The notes below the pieces were generated by a model that was not told the origin of the DNA, made no database searches, and saw nothing but the letters and a program-made list of their open reading frames with translations. Positions 1 through 7,079 of a DNA stretch of 17,183 bases are shown in pieces. The translations under genes and the position numbers were made by a program. Source of the stretch: Desulforudis sp. GTDB lineage: Bacteria > Bacillota > Desulfotomaculia > Desulfotomaculales > Desulforudaceae. The stretch spans positions 1 through 17,183 of the forward strand of contig JACUUW010000017.1 of assembly GCA_014859075.1 (NCBI GenBank), read 5' to 3'. Each line of letters opens with the position of its first letter. Within the stretch, counting starts at the first letter, position 1.

Positions 1-801
1 GTCCCGGCCCTGGAAAAGCGCCGCCGTTTGTACGTACCCCTCGTAAAACGCCCGCTTGCTGCCCGGTGACTTTTGTTCGACGGCCGAGAGCAGCTCCTTG
101 TAGTGCTTGAATTTGGCCTCCCTGGAAAACGGGCAGGTCGCGGTGACCACCTCGATACCGCGCATGGCGGCGTAGGCGGCGGTTTCCTTTTCGGAAACCA
201 GAGCCAGCGGCTTGATTTTGCGGCAAAAACCGTCGTCCGGAGGCAGGCAGGGGACACCCTTGGCCAGGTAACGCAAGTCCCAGCGCAGCAGGTTCGCAAA
301 CAGGGCGGCCGACAGGTCGTCCAGATGGTGTCCGGTGGCCAGTGCATCCACGCCCTGTTCAACGGCGCGGGCGTTCATCAGGTGGCGTTTGGTCATCCCG
401 CAGACGGAGCAGAAGCGGTCGAAACGCCGTCCGGCGTCTTTGATTCCTTTGCCGAACTCGCTTTTCAGGCTGAAGACCTCCAAAAGCAGGCCCCGGTCGG
501 TGAAAAACCGCCGGCAGATGTCCAGGGACTGGTCCGAAAACCCGTTGTCTTCGATGCCGAGGTCGACATGCAGGCCCCGGACTTCGTAGCCCAGTCGGGT
601 CAAGACGTCAGCCACCACCAGGGAATCCTTGCCTCCCGATACGGCGACCAACACATTCTCCCGGGGGGCGAGCATACGGTGTCTCCGGATGGTCTTTTCT
701 ATCTGCCGCACAAAGAACTGGTCGAGGTGTTCGGCACAGAAGTTGGCGTTGTGCGCCGGAAACTGCACAATGGCCGCACCCCGGCAGACCTTGCATTTCA
801 T
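1..801 (-). CDS. TtuA/Ncs6/TtcA-family tRNA 2-thiolation enzyme (3' end cut by window edge)
   Basis: This is a PP-loop ATPase that adenylates a tRNA base and inserts sulfur. Its closest resemblance is the TtuA/Ncs6 group (2-thiouridine), with TtcA as a relative. The 267 codons visible run without a stop to the window edge; the family is usually about 310-330 residues, so roughly 50 C-terminal residues, including the second zinc site, lie outside. Seen in the reading: an N-terminal zinc finger CxxC...CxxH (C3, C6, C22, H25), the PP-loop SGGKDS at 55-60, CSVCG with C131 and C134, the GHHLDD segment near 157-162, and C223 in TATCPF. The three cysteines match the positions that hold the catalytic 4Fe-4S cluster in TtuA. 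The ATG at 801 follows a strong GGGGAGGTG site and a good promoter. No ThiS/MoaD-like sulfur carrier is visible here. The family call is firm; which base is modified is not decided by sequence. Confidence 0.9.
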   Translation of the reverse strand, partial: MKCKVCRGAAIVQFPAHNANFCAEHLDQFFVRQIEKTIRRHRMLAPRENVLVAVSGGKDSLVVADVLTRLGYEVRGLHVDLGIEDNGFSDQSLDICRRFFTDRGLLLEVFSLKSEFGKGIKDAGRRFDRFCSVCGMTKRHLMNARAVEQGVDALATGHHLDDLSAALFANLLRWDLRYLAKGVPCLPPDDGFCRKIKPLALVSEKETAAYAAMRGIEVVTATCPFSREAKFKHYKELLSAVEQKSPGSKRAFYEGYVQTAALFQGRD

Positions 802-831
802 CGGATGCACCTCCCCGGGGGTATCGGTTGC

Positions 832-861
832 ATTATATCCCGGCGGCGCGGGTGCGGTCAA
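832..861 (-). promoter_or_regulatory. Sigma-A-type promoter of the tRNA thiolase gene
   Basis: On the minus strand TTGACC (861-856) and a perfect TATAAT (837-832) are separated by 18 bases. Transcription would start near 825, giving a leader of about 25 bases that carries the GGGGAGGTG ribosome binding site. This is the best promoter match in the window. Confidence 0.75.
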
Positions 862-904
862 TTTGGCAAGAAAACCAAGGATTATTAAACTGGAGGGGAT
901 AAGG

Positions 905-1183
905 TTGGCACTGGTCAGGGTGCGGACCGTCATCACCGGGAAGGTCCAGGGGGTCTATTTCCGCCTGGCAACTCTGGAGGAAGCCGAGGCACGCGGCGTC
1001 AAGGGCTGGATAAGGAACCGGCCGTACGGTGCGGTCGAGGCGGTTTTCGAAGGCAACCGGCAAGCCGTGGAGGACCTGCTGAACTGGTGCCGGGAAGGGC
1101 CCCCGCGGGCCCGCGTTTCGAACGTAACGGTGGACTGGGAGGCACCCACCGGCAAGTATGTCCGCTTTGAGATCCGCGACTGA
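905..1183 (+). CDS. acyP: Acylphosphatase
   Basis: A small cytosolic enzyme hydrolysing carboxyl-phosphate bonds such as acetyl-phosphate or carbamoyl-phosphate. At 92 residues it has the standard family length. The signature GKVQGVYFR contains the phosphate-binding arginine R20, and GWIRN supplies the catalytic asparagine N38, followed by the family's G-VEAVFEG segment. I chose the TTG at 905 because a GGAGGGG site lies about 8 bases upstream and the first residues then form the usual beta strand; earlier in-frame starts have no ribosome binding site and run into the promoter of the divergent thiolase gene. The last 26 bases overlap the start of the next gene if that begins at 1158. Family call is firm; the physiological substrate is unknown for most bacterial members. 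Confidence 0.92.
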   Translation: MALVRVRTVITGKVQGVYFRLATLEEAEARGVKGWIRNRPYGAVEAVFEGNRQAVEDLLNWCREGPPRARVSNVTVDWEAPTGKYVRFEIRD

Positions 1184-1649
1184 GTTTGTCGAGGTGAGTG
1201 AGCTGGAGAAAAAGCGCTTCCGGATCGTGGTCGATACCAACATAGTCATGGGCGGCCTGATCAACCCCGACCGATCGTCATCGGGCAGGGTGGTTCGGCT
1301 GTGGCTCGAAGGCGTGCTGGAAGCATTGGTTACCGAAGCTATCCGGGGCGAATACCTGGACATTTTCTCTAAAATGCGGTTCGGGCCGGCGGAGGCCCTC
1401 CAAAAACGGGAACGCGGACTGGAACAGCTGCTCGCCAAAGCCCGGTTGATTCAGACCGACTTGCGGTTCGAGTGCATCCCGGACGACCCGGCGGACAACC
1501 GTTTCCTCGAATGTGCGGTGGCCGGCGGGGCCTGCTATATCGTCACTCAGGACCGGCACCTGCTGAGCCTCGGCGAGTTTAGGGGTGTACGAATTCTCAC
1601 CGCCTCCGATTTCCTGCGCTACTACCAAAAACGCAGCGAGGGCGAATAA
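1158..1649 (+). CDS. PIN-domain protein of the COG1569/TIGR00305 type (putative toxin-like RNase)
   Basis: Predicted single-domain PIN ribonuclease of 163 residues, or 151 if the GTG at 1194 is the true start. The four expected metal-binding acids are present: D26 in VVDTN, E65 in the ExxYLD helix, D113 in DNRFLECA, and D132 in TQDRHLL. The C-terminal tail, ending near DFLRYY, is typical of the family called 'putative toxin-antitoxin system toxin component'. No antitoxin-sized gene with a DNA-binding fold sits beside it: upstream is acylphosphatase, downstream a radical SAM gene. With the ATG at 1158 it overlaps acylphosphatase by 26 bases in another frame, suggesting coupled translation; neither candidate start has a clear ribosome binding site. 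The fold call is firm; a toxin role is inference and weakened by the missing partner. Confidence 0.85.
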   Translation: MSALRSATEFVEVSELEKKRFRIVVDTNIVMGGLINPDRSSSGRVVRLWLEGVLEALVTEAIRGEYLDIFSKMRFGPAEALQKRERGLEQLLAKARLIQTDLRFECIPDDPADNRFLECAVAGGACYIVTQDRHLLSLGEFRGVRILTASDFLRYYQKRSEGE

Positions 1650-1692
1650 GCGCCCGACATGACCAGCATTCGTAACGGGAGGCCTGTTATCA

Positions 1693-2622
1693 GTGGTTAG
1701 TCGGTACTACCCGTTCAGCCGTTTTCTGAGGAAGCGGTTCGGTGCTCCGGTCTACAAGATCCCCCTGGACGCCGGGTTCAGCTGTCCCAACCGCGACGGG
1801 ACAATCGGCCGGGGGGGTTGCGCGTTCTGCTACAACCCGAGCTTCGGCCCGTTCGCCGACCGGGCGCTCCCGATTGACAAACAGATTGCGGTCTGGGCCT
1901 CCCGTCTAAGGCGCCGGCACCGCAATGCGGTCAAGTTTCTGGCCTACCTGCAGAACTACACTAACACCTACGGCCCGCCGGCGCAGCTGGAAAGAATTTA
2001 CGATGCGGCACTGGCGCACCCGGACGTGATCGGGTTGGCTATCGGCACCCGCCCGGACTGCGTCCCAGACCCGGTGCTGGACCTTATCGAATCGTACGCG
2101 GCCACCCGGCACGTCTGGCTCGAGTACGGCCTGCAGTCGATCCACAACCGGACCCTGGTCCGGATCAACCGGGGACATACCGCCGAGCAGTTTATGGATG
2201 CGGTTTGCCGGACCCGCGGGCGGGGCATTTTCGTCTGTGCCCACGTCATTCTGGGGTTGCCGGGAGAGACGCCGGCGGACGCCGTGGCCACGGCCCGGGC
2301 CCTTACCGAACTCCGGCTGGACGGAGTGAAGATCCACCACCTGCAGGTGCTCCGGGGCACACCGCTTGCCGCCGCCTATCAGAACGGCGGCCTGGAGGTG
2401 CTTGCGCCGGCCGAATACGTGCGCTGGGTGTGTGACTTCCTGGAGCACCTTGGTCCCCGCATCACCATCCACCGGCTGGTGGGTGACGTTCTGGATGGTG
2501 ATCTGCTGGTGGCCCCACGCTGGCGGCTGACCAAGTCCGAAATGCTCCGCCGCATAGAGCGGGAGTTGGAAAGACGGGGCACGGTACAGGGGAGTGCCCT
2601 GACGGACCGCCCGCCCGACTAA
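1693..2622 (+). CDS. Radical SAM protein, YhcC/TIGR01212 family
   Basis: A 309-residue radical SAM enzyme. The cluster-binding cysteines are C31, C43 and C46, in the pattern CPNRDG...GGCAFC. The wide CX11CX2C spacing replaces the classical CX3CX2C and is diagnostic for the YhcC/TIGR01212 family. Later blocks also fit: GLAIGTRPDCVPD, WLEYGLQS, INRGHT, HVILGLPGET, and KIHHLQVLRGTPLA. Length agrees with the family, so the gene appears intact. The GTG at 1693 follows a GGGAGG site about 10 bases upstream. The reaction catalysed by this family is not established; a tRNA- or cofactor-related role has been guessed. An 11-C run begins directly after the stop codon. Confidence 0.93.
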   Translation: MVSRYYPFSRFLRKRFGAPVYKIPLDAGFSCPNRDGTIGRGGCAFCYNPSFGPFADRALPIDKQIAVWASRLRRRHRNAVKFLAYLQNYTNTYGPPAQLERIYDAALAHPDVIGLAIGTRPDCVPDPVLDLIESYAATRHVWLEYGLQSIHNRTLVRINRGHTAEQFMDAVCRTRGRGIFVCAHVILGLPGETPADAVATARALTELRLDGVKIHHLQVLRGTPLAAAYQNGGLEVLAPAEYVRWVCDFLEHLGPRITIHRLVGDVLDGDLLVAPRWRLTKSEMLRRIERELERRGTVQGSALTDRPPD

Positions 2623-2633
2623 CCCCCCCCCCC
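2623..2633. repeat. Homopolymer run of 11 C
   Basis: Eleven consecutive C residues follow the TAA-like stop region of the radical SAM gene directly and lie about 80 bases upstream of the candidate promoter of the next gene. Runs of this length mutate by slippage and are also prone to sequencing error. It lies outside every called gene, so a length change would not alter a protein. Confidence 0.9.
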
Positions 2634-2711
2634 AAGGTCCCGGTGGACATCCGTATATATTCTCCCCACCGGATGAAACACTACTTGCACCGGCGAGGCC
2701 AAGCCGCCCGC

Positions 2712-2740
2712 TTGTGTTGCCAAGGCAAATTATGTAATAT
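2712..2740 (+). promoter_or_regulatory. Candidate promoter of the RMD1/DUF155 gene
   Basis: TTGTGT (2712-2717) and TAATAT (2735-2740) are separated by 17 bases. Transcription would begin near 2747, leaving a very short leader in front of the ATG at 2763. This argues against starts at 2643, 2673 or 2739 for the downstream gene. Evidence is pattern match only. Confidence 0.45.
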
Positions 2741-2762
2741 GGAGATTGGGAGGCTCCAAGCC

Positions 2763-3821
2763 ATGCAGGCCGCAGTTTGGATCTACCGTTTGTACGACAT
2801 CGCTCAGGAAATAGACCTGGAACGGGCCGAAGCCATCCTGGCCGGCGCCAAGCCTGTTTCCCGCCTGCGCCTGAGCCGGGTTGGGCCGAAATCGATTTCC
2901 TTCAAAAACCCGCCGTTGACCGTGGAACTGGACCACCGGAACGGTGGGCCGCCTGATCTTGACTTTCCGCTTACCGTCACCGCCCGGATTTATGACCTGG
3001 GCGTGGTCACCGTTCTCCTTCGGGTCACGCTTCCCGAGGATCATGACTACGAGGCGCTGAAGCTGCTCGCCTTCCGGCTGGCGGAGCCGGAGGCCCTGGA
3101 GAAGGTGTTCTGGAGCCACCTGCAGACGGTATGGGAAGCGGTGCGCCCGGCCCTGGACGGCGAATCCTACCAGGGTTTCGTCGAGGATTTCACCATTTTT
3201 TATTTCCGGGAATGGGACGATACCTGGGACCCCGTTCCTCTCTTGCTTAGCGAACGCGAAGAGGTAAGTGCCGAGCAGCGCCACGAGACGTTGAAACACC
3301 GGTTTTCTTACGGGGCGGAGGATTTCACCATCCTGAATTGGGACACGGCCATCGTGTACGACCGCTCGGGCAGCAGCGACATTCCGGACCTCCTGGAGTT
3401 CGCCAACGCCCAGTTACTGGAACTGCGTTATTATGACAACTTGCTGGACCAGGAACTGGAGCGCATGTACGACGCGTTTGAAGAAGCCGAAGCCGGTACC
3501 GGCTTCCGCCGGCTGAACCGTTACCGCCGGATTATGAAGGATCTGCTGCAACTCGTGGCCGACATCACCGCGATCACCGGCCGGATTCAAAACGCCTTGC
3601 GCGTTACCGAAGACGTGTTCTACGCCCGGGTCTACACGGCCCAGATCAAAGTACTCAGAATCAAGGAGTGGACCGACAGCATCACGCAGAAGGTGGAAGT
3701 GGTGGAGCGAAGCTATTCGATGCTCAGCGACGAAATCATTACCTTTCGCTTCATGGTTCTGGAGGCGGCCATCGTCGTCCTGATCGCGGTGGAAATCGTG
3801 ATCTGGCTGGCTACATTATGA
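2763..3821 (+). CDS. RMD1/YagE-family (DUF155) membrane-anchored protein
   Basis: About 352 residues from the ATG at 2763. The protein has a soluble N-terminal part, a long acidic alpha-helical stretch (around the segment FANAQLLELRYYDNLLDQEL onward), and one C-terminal hydrophobic segment in the last 22 or so residues that would anchor it as a tail. This architecture and the LEFANAQLLELRYYD block are those of the RMD1/DUF155 family, known from yeast mitochondrial Rmd1/Rmd8 and scattered bacteria; its molecular role in bacteria is unknown. The reading frame is open back to 2643, but a GGGAGG site at 2748-2753 and the promoter at 2712-2740 favour 2763. The next gene starts 35 bases after its stop. 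Family call is good; start choice is moderate. Confidence 0.85.
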   Translation: MQAAVWIYRLYDIAQEIDLERAEAILAGAKPVSRLRLSRVGPKSISFKNPPLTVELDHRNGGPPDLDFPLTVTARIYDLGVVTVLLRVTLPEDHDYEALKLLAFRLAEPEALEKVFWSHLQTVWEAVRPALDGESYQGFVEDFTIFYFREWDDTWDPVPLLLSEREEVSAEQRHETLKHRFSYGAEDFTILNWDTAIVYDRSGSSDIPDLLEFANAQLLELRYYDNLLDQELERMYDAFEEAEAGTGFRRLNRYRRIMKDLLQLVADITAITGRIQNALRVTEDVFYARVYTAQIKVLRIKEWTDSITQKVEVVERSYSMLSDEIITFRFMVLEAAIVVLIAVEIVIWLATL

Positions 3822-3856
3822 CATTGAGGCGGGCGAGCCGCATGGGAGGGATAGCA

Positions 3857-4678
3857 ATGCAGGTAAGCATACTTATTGAAAACACGGTCGGCAGGCCACT
3901 GGACCTTCTGGGTGAACACGGACTGAGCCTGTGGGTGCGGACCCCCGAACACCAGTTCCTGTACGACACCGGGCAGAGCGGGGCACTGGTGCACAACGCC
4001 GTCGTCCTGGGCGTATCGTTGCGCGAGGCCGAGGCGGTCGTGCTGAGCCACGGGCACTACGATCATACCGGCGGTCTGAGGGCCGCGCTCAAGGCCATCG
4101 GCCGCGCCGTGCCGGTTTTGGCCCACCCGGATCTGTTCAGCGACCACCGGGTCTCCGAACCGGACCGGTTTGTCGGCATACCCTTCAGCCGCACCGAACT
4201 GGAGGCGTGCGGCGCCGAGTTTCAATGGACGGCCGAGCCCTTGGAAATCTTCCAGGGCGTCTGGGCCAGTGGAACCGTACCGAAAACCAACGCCTTCGAG
4301 CGCGGGGACGCCCGGATGTACGTCCTGGAAGAGGACCGCCGCGTCCCCGACCCCCTGCGCGACGACCTCAGCCTGTACCTGGACACACCGGGCGGCCTGG
4401 TAATCTTGACCGGCTGCGCCCACGCCGGCGTCGTCAACATTACCGAGCACGCCCGAGCGGTCACGGGGCGGGAGCGCATCCGCGCCATCATCGGTGGGAC
4501 GCACTTGGCCCCAGTGGAGGCGGACCACTTGGAAAAAACGATCGCCTACCTCAAGGGTCTGGATCTGGAACTGCTGGCGGCGTGTCACTGCACCGGCCTG
4601 CCGGTGGCCGCCCGCTTGGCCGCCGAGTTTGGGCGGCGCTTCTCCTTCGGGAGTACCGGCCTGACCTTCACCTTTTAG
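3857..4678 (+). CDS. Metallo-beta-lactamase-fold protein, COG1237 family
   Basis: A 273-residue MBL-fold hydrolase-like protein. The zinc motif SHGHYDHTGG supplies H65, H67, D69 and H70; further metal ligands are expected from GCAHAGVVN, GGTHL and the ACHCTG segment near the C-terminus. The block DDLSLYL...GGLVILTGCAHAG and the early GTVPKTN are typical of COG1237. One archaeal relative makes a methanopterin precursor (the beta-ribofuranosylaminobenzene 5'-phosphate synthase-like annotation), but in a bacterium without that pathway the substrate is unknown. The ATG at 3857 has GGGAGGG six bases upstream; an in-frame ATG at 3842 has none. Its stop codon is only 2 bases from the polX start, so the two are very likely co-transcribed and translationally coupled. 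Confidence 0.9.
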   Translation: MQVSILIENTVGRPLDLLGEHGLSLWVRTPEHQFLYDTGQSGALVHNAVVLGVSLREAEAVVLSHGHYDHTGGLRAALKAIGRAVPVLAHPDLFSDHRVSEPDRFVGIPFSRTELEACGAEFQWTAEPLEIFQGVWASGTVPKTNAFERGDARMYVLEEDRRVPDPLRDDLSLYLDTPGGLVILTGCAHAGVVNITEHARAVTGRERIRAIIGGTHLAPVEADHLEKTIAYLKGLDLELLAACHCTGLPVAARLAAEFGRRFSFGSTGLTFTF

Positions 4679-4680
4679 TC

Positions 4681-6408
4681 ATGGACTCGCGCAGCGTGAC
4701 CCGCATCCTGCACAACATCGCCGACATTCTGGAGATCAAGGGGGACAACCCCTTTCGAATCCGGGCCTACCGGCGGGCCGCCCACAACATCGAGGCGCTG
4801 GGGGAAAACCTGGTCGGCCTCCACCGGCGGGGTGAACTGGGCTCCGTCCCGGGCGTGGGCCGGGATCTGGCCCTGAAGGTGGCCGAGATTTTGAACACCG
4901 GCACCTGTGCCTATTACGAAACCCTGGTAAGCGAGATACCCCCTGGGATCGTACAGCTCTTGTCCGTGCCCGGCATCGGGCCGCGCACGGCCCGGGTTCT
5001 TCATGAGCAGCTGCAGGTGACCGGCCTGGAGGACCTCGAACGTCTGGCCCGATCCGGCCGGTTATCGAAACTCCGCGGTTTCGGAGCCAAAACGGAAGCG
5101 GGTATCCTTCGGGGTCTCGAACTGGTCCGGCGCGGGCGCGAGCGACGGCCCCTCGGGCAGGTACTGCCGTTTGCCGGGCAACTCGTCGAGACCCTCAAGG
5201 CCGGGGCACCGGTCCTGCGCATCAGCGTGGCCGGGAGCATCAGACGGTTCCGGGAAACTGTAAAGGACATCGACCTCCTGGCGGCGTCCGAACAGCCGCA
5301 AGCCGTGATCGACTTCTTCTGCGGCCTGTCCACATGGGCCGAACTCCTGGAACAGGGTCGGACCAGGGCGGCCGGCCGGACCGTGGACGGGCTCCGGGTC
5401 GACCTCCGGGTGGTGGGAACGGAGGCCTACGGGGCCGCCTTATGCTACCTCACCGGATCCAAGATGCACAACATCCGCCTGCGGGAGCTGGCGGCGCGCC
5501 AGGGCTTGAAGCTCAGCGAGTACGGCTTGTTCCAGGAAGACCGGCTTGTCGCGGGCCGGGAGGAGGACGACGTCTACGCCGCCATGGGGCTGCCGTTCAT
5601 TCCGCCCGAACTGCGCGAAGACACCGGGGAGATCGAGGCCGCCCTCCAAGGGACACTGCCGCGTCTGGTGGAGAGAACCGACCTGAGGGGCGACCTACAC
5701 GTCCATTCGGTGTACAGCGACGGCACCGGCACCCTGGAGGCGATCGCGGACCAGGCCCGCGCGCTCGGTCTGGAGTGGGTGGGGGTGTGTGACCATTCCC
5801 GCTCGTTGAAGATCGCCCGGGGGTTGACCATCGCCGACCTGCGGGCCAAAATCCGGTCAATCCGGACCTTCAACAAGCACAGCCCGGACGTCAGGCTCCT
5901 GGCCGGCGCCGAGGTGGAAATCGACCCCCGGGGCGGCCTGGACTACCCGGACGAAGTGCTGGCCGAGCTGGACCTGGTGGTGGCGGCGGTCCACACCAAC
6001 TTCAAGCAGGACCGCGAGTCCATGACCCGGCGCATCCTGGCGGCGGTACGCCATCCGCTCGTCCACGTGATCGCGCACCCGACCGGCCGTCTTCTAGGCG
6101 AAAGGGCTCCTTACGAGGTGAACTTGGATCAGGTGATCGACGAAGCCGCCCGTTCGGGAACCGCCCTGGAGCTCAACGCCTACCCGAAACGCCTGGACCT
6201 GGGCGACACCTACTGCCGGCAGGCGGCGAGCCAGGGCGTGAAACTGGCAATCGGCAGCGATGCCCACCTCGTGGAACAGATGCGGTTTCTCGACATGGGC
6301 GTGGGTGTCGCCCGCAGGGGATGGTTGGCAGCCGGCGACCTGCTCAACACCCTCGATTACCCGGAACTTTTGGCCGTTTTAGGAAAATCTCACTTGTCAG
6401 ATGGTTAG
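4681..6408 (+). CDS. polX: DNA polymerase/3'-5' exonuclease PolX
   Basis: Bacterial family-X DNA polymerase of 575 residues, full family length, acting in gap-filling and base excision repair. Domain order: N-terminal 8-kDa-like and helix-hairpin-helix region (about 1-150, with SVPGVG and SVPGIG repeats), polymerase palm and fingers (about 160-320), then a PHP phosphoesterase domain (about 335-570). GSIRR at 185-189 and the acids D196, D198 and D241 form the nucleotidyl-transfer site. The PHP domain shows DLHVHS (D338, H340, H342), VCDHS, AGAEVEID, AAVHTNF, VIAHPTGR and GSDAH, all expected for a manganese-dependent 3'-5' exonuclease. All key residues are present. The ATG at 4681 lies 2 bases after the upstream stop; the frame is open further upstream, but that part overlaps the MBL gene and is not protein-like. 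A promoter for the next gene overlaps its final codons. Confidence 0.95.
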   Translation: MDSRSVTRILHNIADILEIKGDNPFRIRAYRRAAHNIEALGENLVGLHRRGELGSVPGVGRDLALKVAEILNTGTCAYYETLVSEIPPGIVQLLSVPGIGPRTARVLHEQLQVTGLEDLERLARSGRLSKLRGFGAKTEAGILRGLELVRRGRERRPLGQVLPFAGQLVETLKAGAPVLRISVAGSIRRFRETVKDIDLLAASEQPQAVIDFFCGLSTWAELLEQGRTRAAGRTVDGLRVDLRVVGTEAYGAALCYLTGSKMHNIRLRELAARQGLKLSEYGLFQEDRLVAGREEDDVYAAMGLPFIPPELREDTGEIEAALQGTLPRLVERTDLRGDLHVHSVYSDGTGTLEAIADQARALGLEWVGVCDHSRSLKIARGLTIADLRAKIRSIRTFNKHSPDVRLLAGAEVEIDPRGGLDYPDEVLAELDLVVAAVHTNFKQDRESMTRRILAAVRHPLVHVIAHPTGRLLGERAPYEVNLDQVIDEAARSGTALELNAYPKRLDLGDTYCRQAASQGVKLAIGSDAHLVEQMRFLDMGVGVARRGWLAAGDLLNTLDYPELLAVLGKSHLSDG

Positions 6409-6422
6409 ACTTTAGATAGCAT
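6394..6422 (+). promoter_or_regulatory. Candidate promoter of the 194-residue helical protein gene
   Basis: TTGTCA (6394-6399) and TAGCAT (6417-6422) are separated by 17 bases. The -35 element lies in the last codons of polX. It would give a leader of about 30 bases carrying the AAGGAG at 6445-6450, so this gene need not depend on polX transcription. Confidence 0.5.
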
Positions 6423-6458
6423 GATATGTTGAATCCCTTGGTTGAAGGAGAGATGCGA

Positions 6459-7043
6459 ATGGGTGAAAGGATCAAGACCGCCCTGGAGAAGGCGCTCGAA
6501 AGGGTGGCCGGGATAGAAATCTCGCCGGTGGAAATCGACCGCGAGAATTTCCGGGCGACCGGAAAGTCTCTGGCCGGCCGGTTTTTCAGTGAGCGCAACT
6601 TCGACCTGGAGGCGGCGTTGGCCGACTATACGGGTGAAGTCAGGGCGCAGGTGGTGGACGGTATCCTGGAGAGCCTGATCGGCAACCTGCACCCCCCGGC
6701 CAATGAGGCCGTGGAGGAGACCAACCGGCGGGCCATGGACGGCATCCTGCTGTTGAAGGAGGACCGGGATACGGTCCGGCGGATTTTCAGCGAGATGGAA
6801 TATTTGTTTGACTACTACCGGCAGGCCGTCAAGCAGGCCCAACTGAGCCTTCGGGAGGCCTTCCAGAGAAGGGCCGCCGAGACACAGAGGATGATCGAAC
6901 AGCAGATGGGGGTCAGGGTCCAGGTCAATCCGGAGACTTCTCCCGAATTCAGGGAGGAGTGGTTACGGGCGCTGCACCGGATAGACGTGCAGTACGAAGA
7001 GTTCATGAATGAACACAAAGCCCGCCTGGCCGCCGTCGGCTAA
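6459..7043 (+). CDS. Uncharacterised charged alpha-helical protein
   Basis: I do not recognise a family. The 194-residue product has no signal peptide, membrane segment, cysteine motif or catalytic signature that I can see. It is rich in E, R, K, A and L with long heptad-like stretches (for example around ETNRRAMDGILLLKEDRDTV and from YYRQAVKQAQ to RMIEQQ), so helical bundles or a coiled coil are likely. The ATG at 6459 is chosen because AAGGAG ends 8 bases upstream; starts at 6426 and 6453 are poorly placed. It has its own candidate promoter and lies 36 bases upstream of the DUF502 gene, so the two probably form one transcript. A cytosolic partner of that membrane protein is possible but is only a guess from position. 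Confidence 0.75.
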   Translation: MGERIKTALEKALERVAGIEISPVEIDRENFRATGKSLAGRFFSERNFDLEAALADYTGEVRAQVVDGILESLIGNLHPPANEAVEETNRRAMDGILLLKEDRDTVRRIFSEMEYLFDYYRQAVKQAQLSLREAFQRRAAETQRMIEQQMGVRVQVNPETSPEFREEWLRALHRIDVQYEEFMNEHKARLAAVG

Positions 7044-7079
7044 AAGCGGCGCACGGCGTCAATAACAAGGAGCGGTATT

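Noticed and set aside
73..888. Long plus-strand open frame of 271 codons
   Set aside because: It is antisense to the tRNA thiolase gene, whose PP-loop, zinc and cluster cysteines are unmistakable. It is a by-product of high GC content.
863..891. TTGGCA-17-TAAACT as an acylphosphatase promoter
   Set aside because: Transcription would start near 898, inside or after the GGAGG ribosome binding site, so the message could not be translated normally.
3931..4680. Upstream extension of the polX frame by 250 codons
   Set aside because: The extension is rich in R, G and P, matches nothing, and overlaps the MBL-fold gene in another frame. PolX begins normally at 4681.
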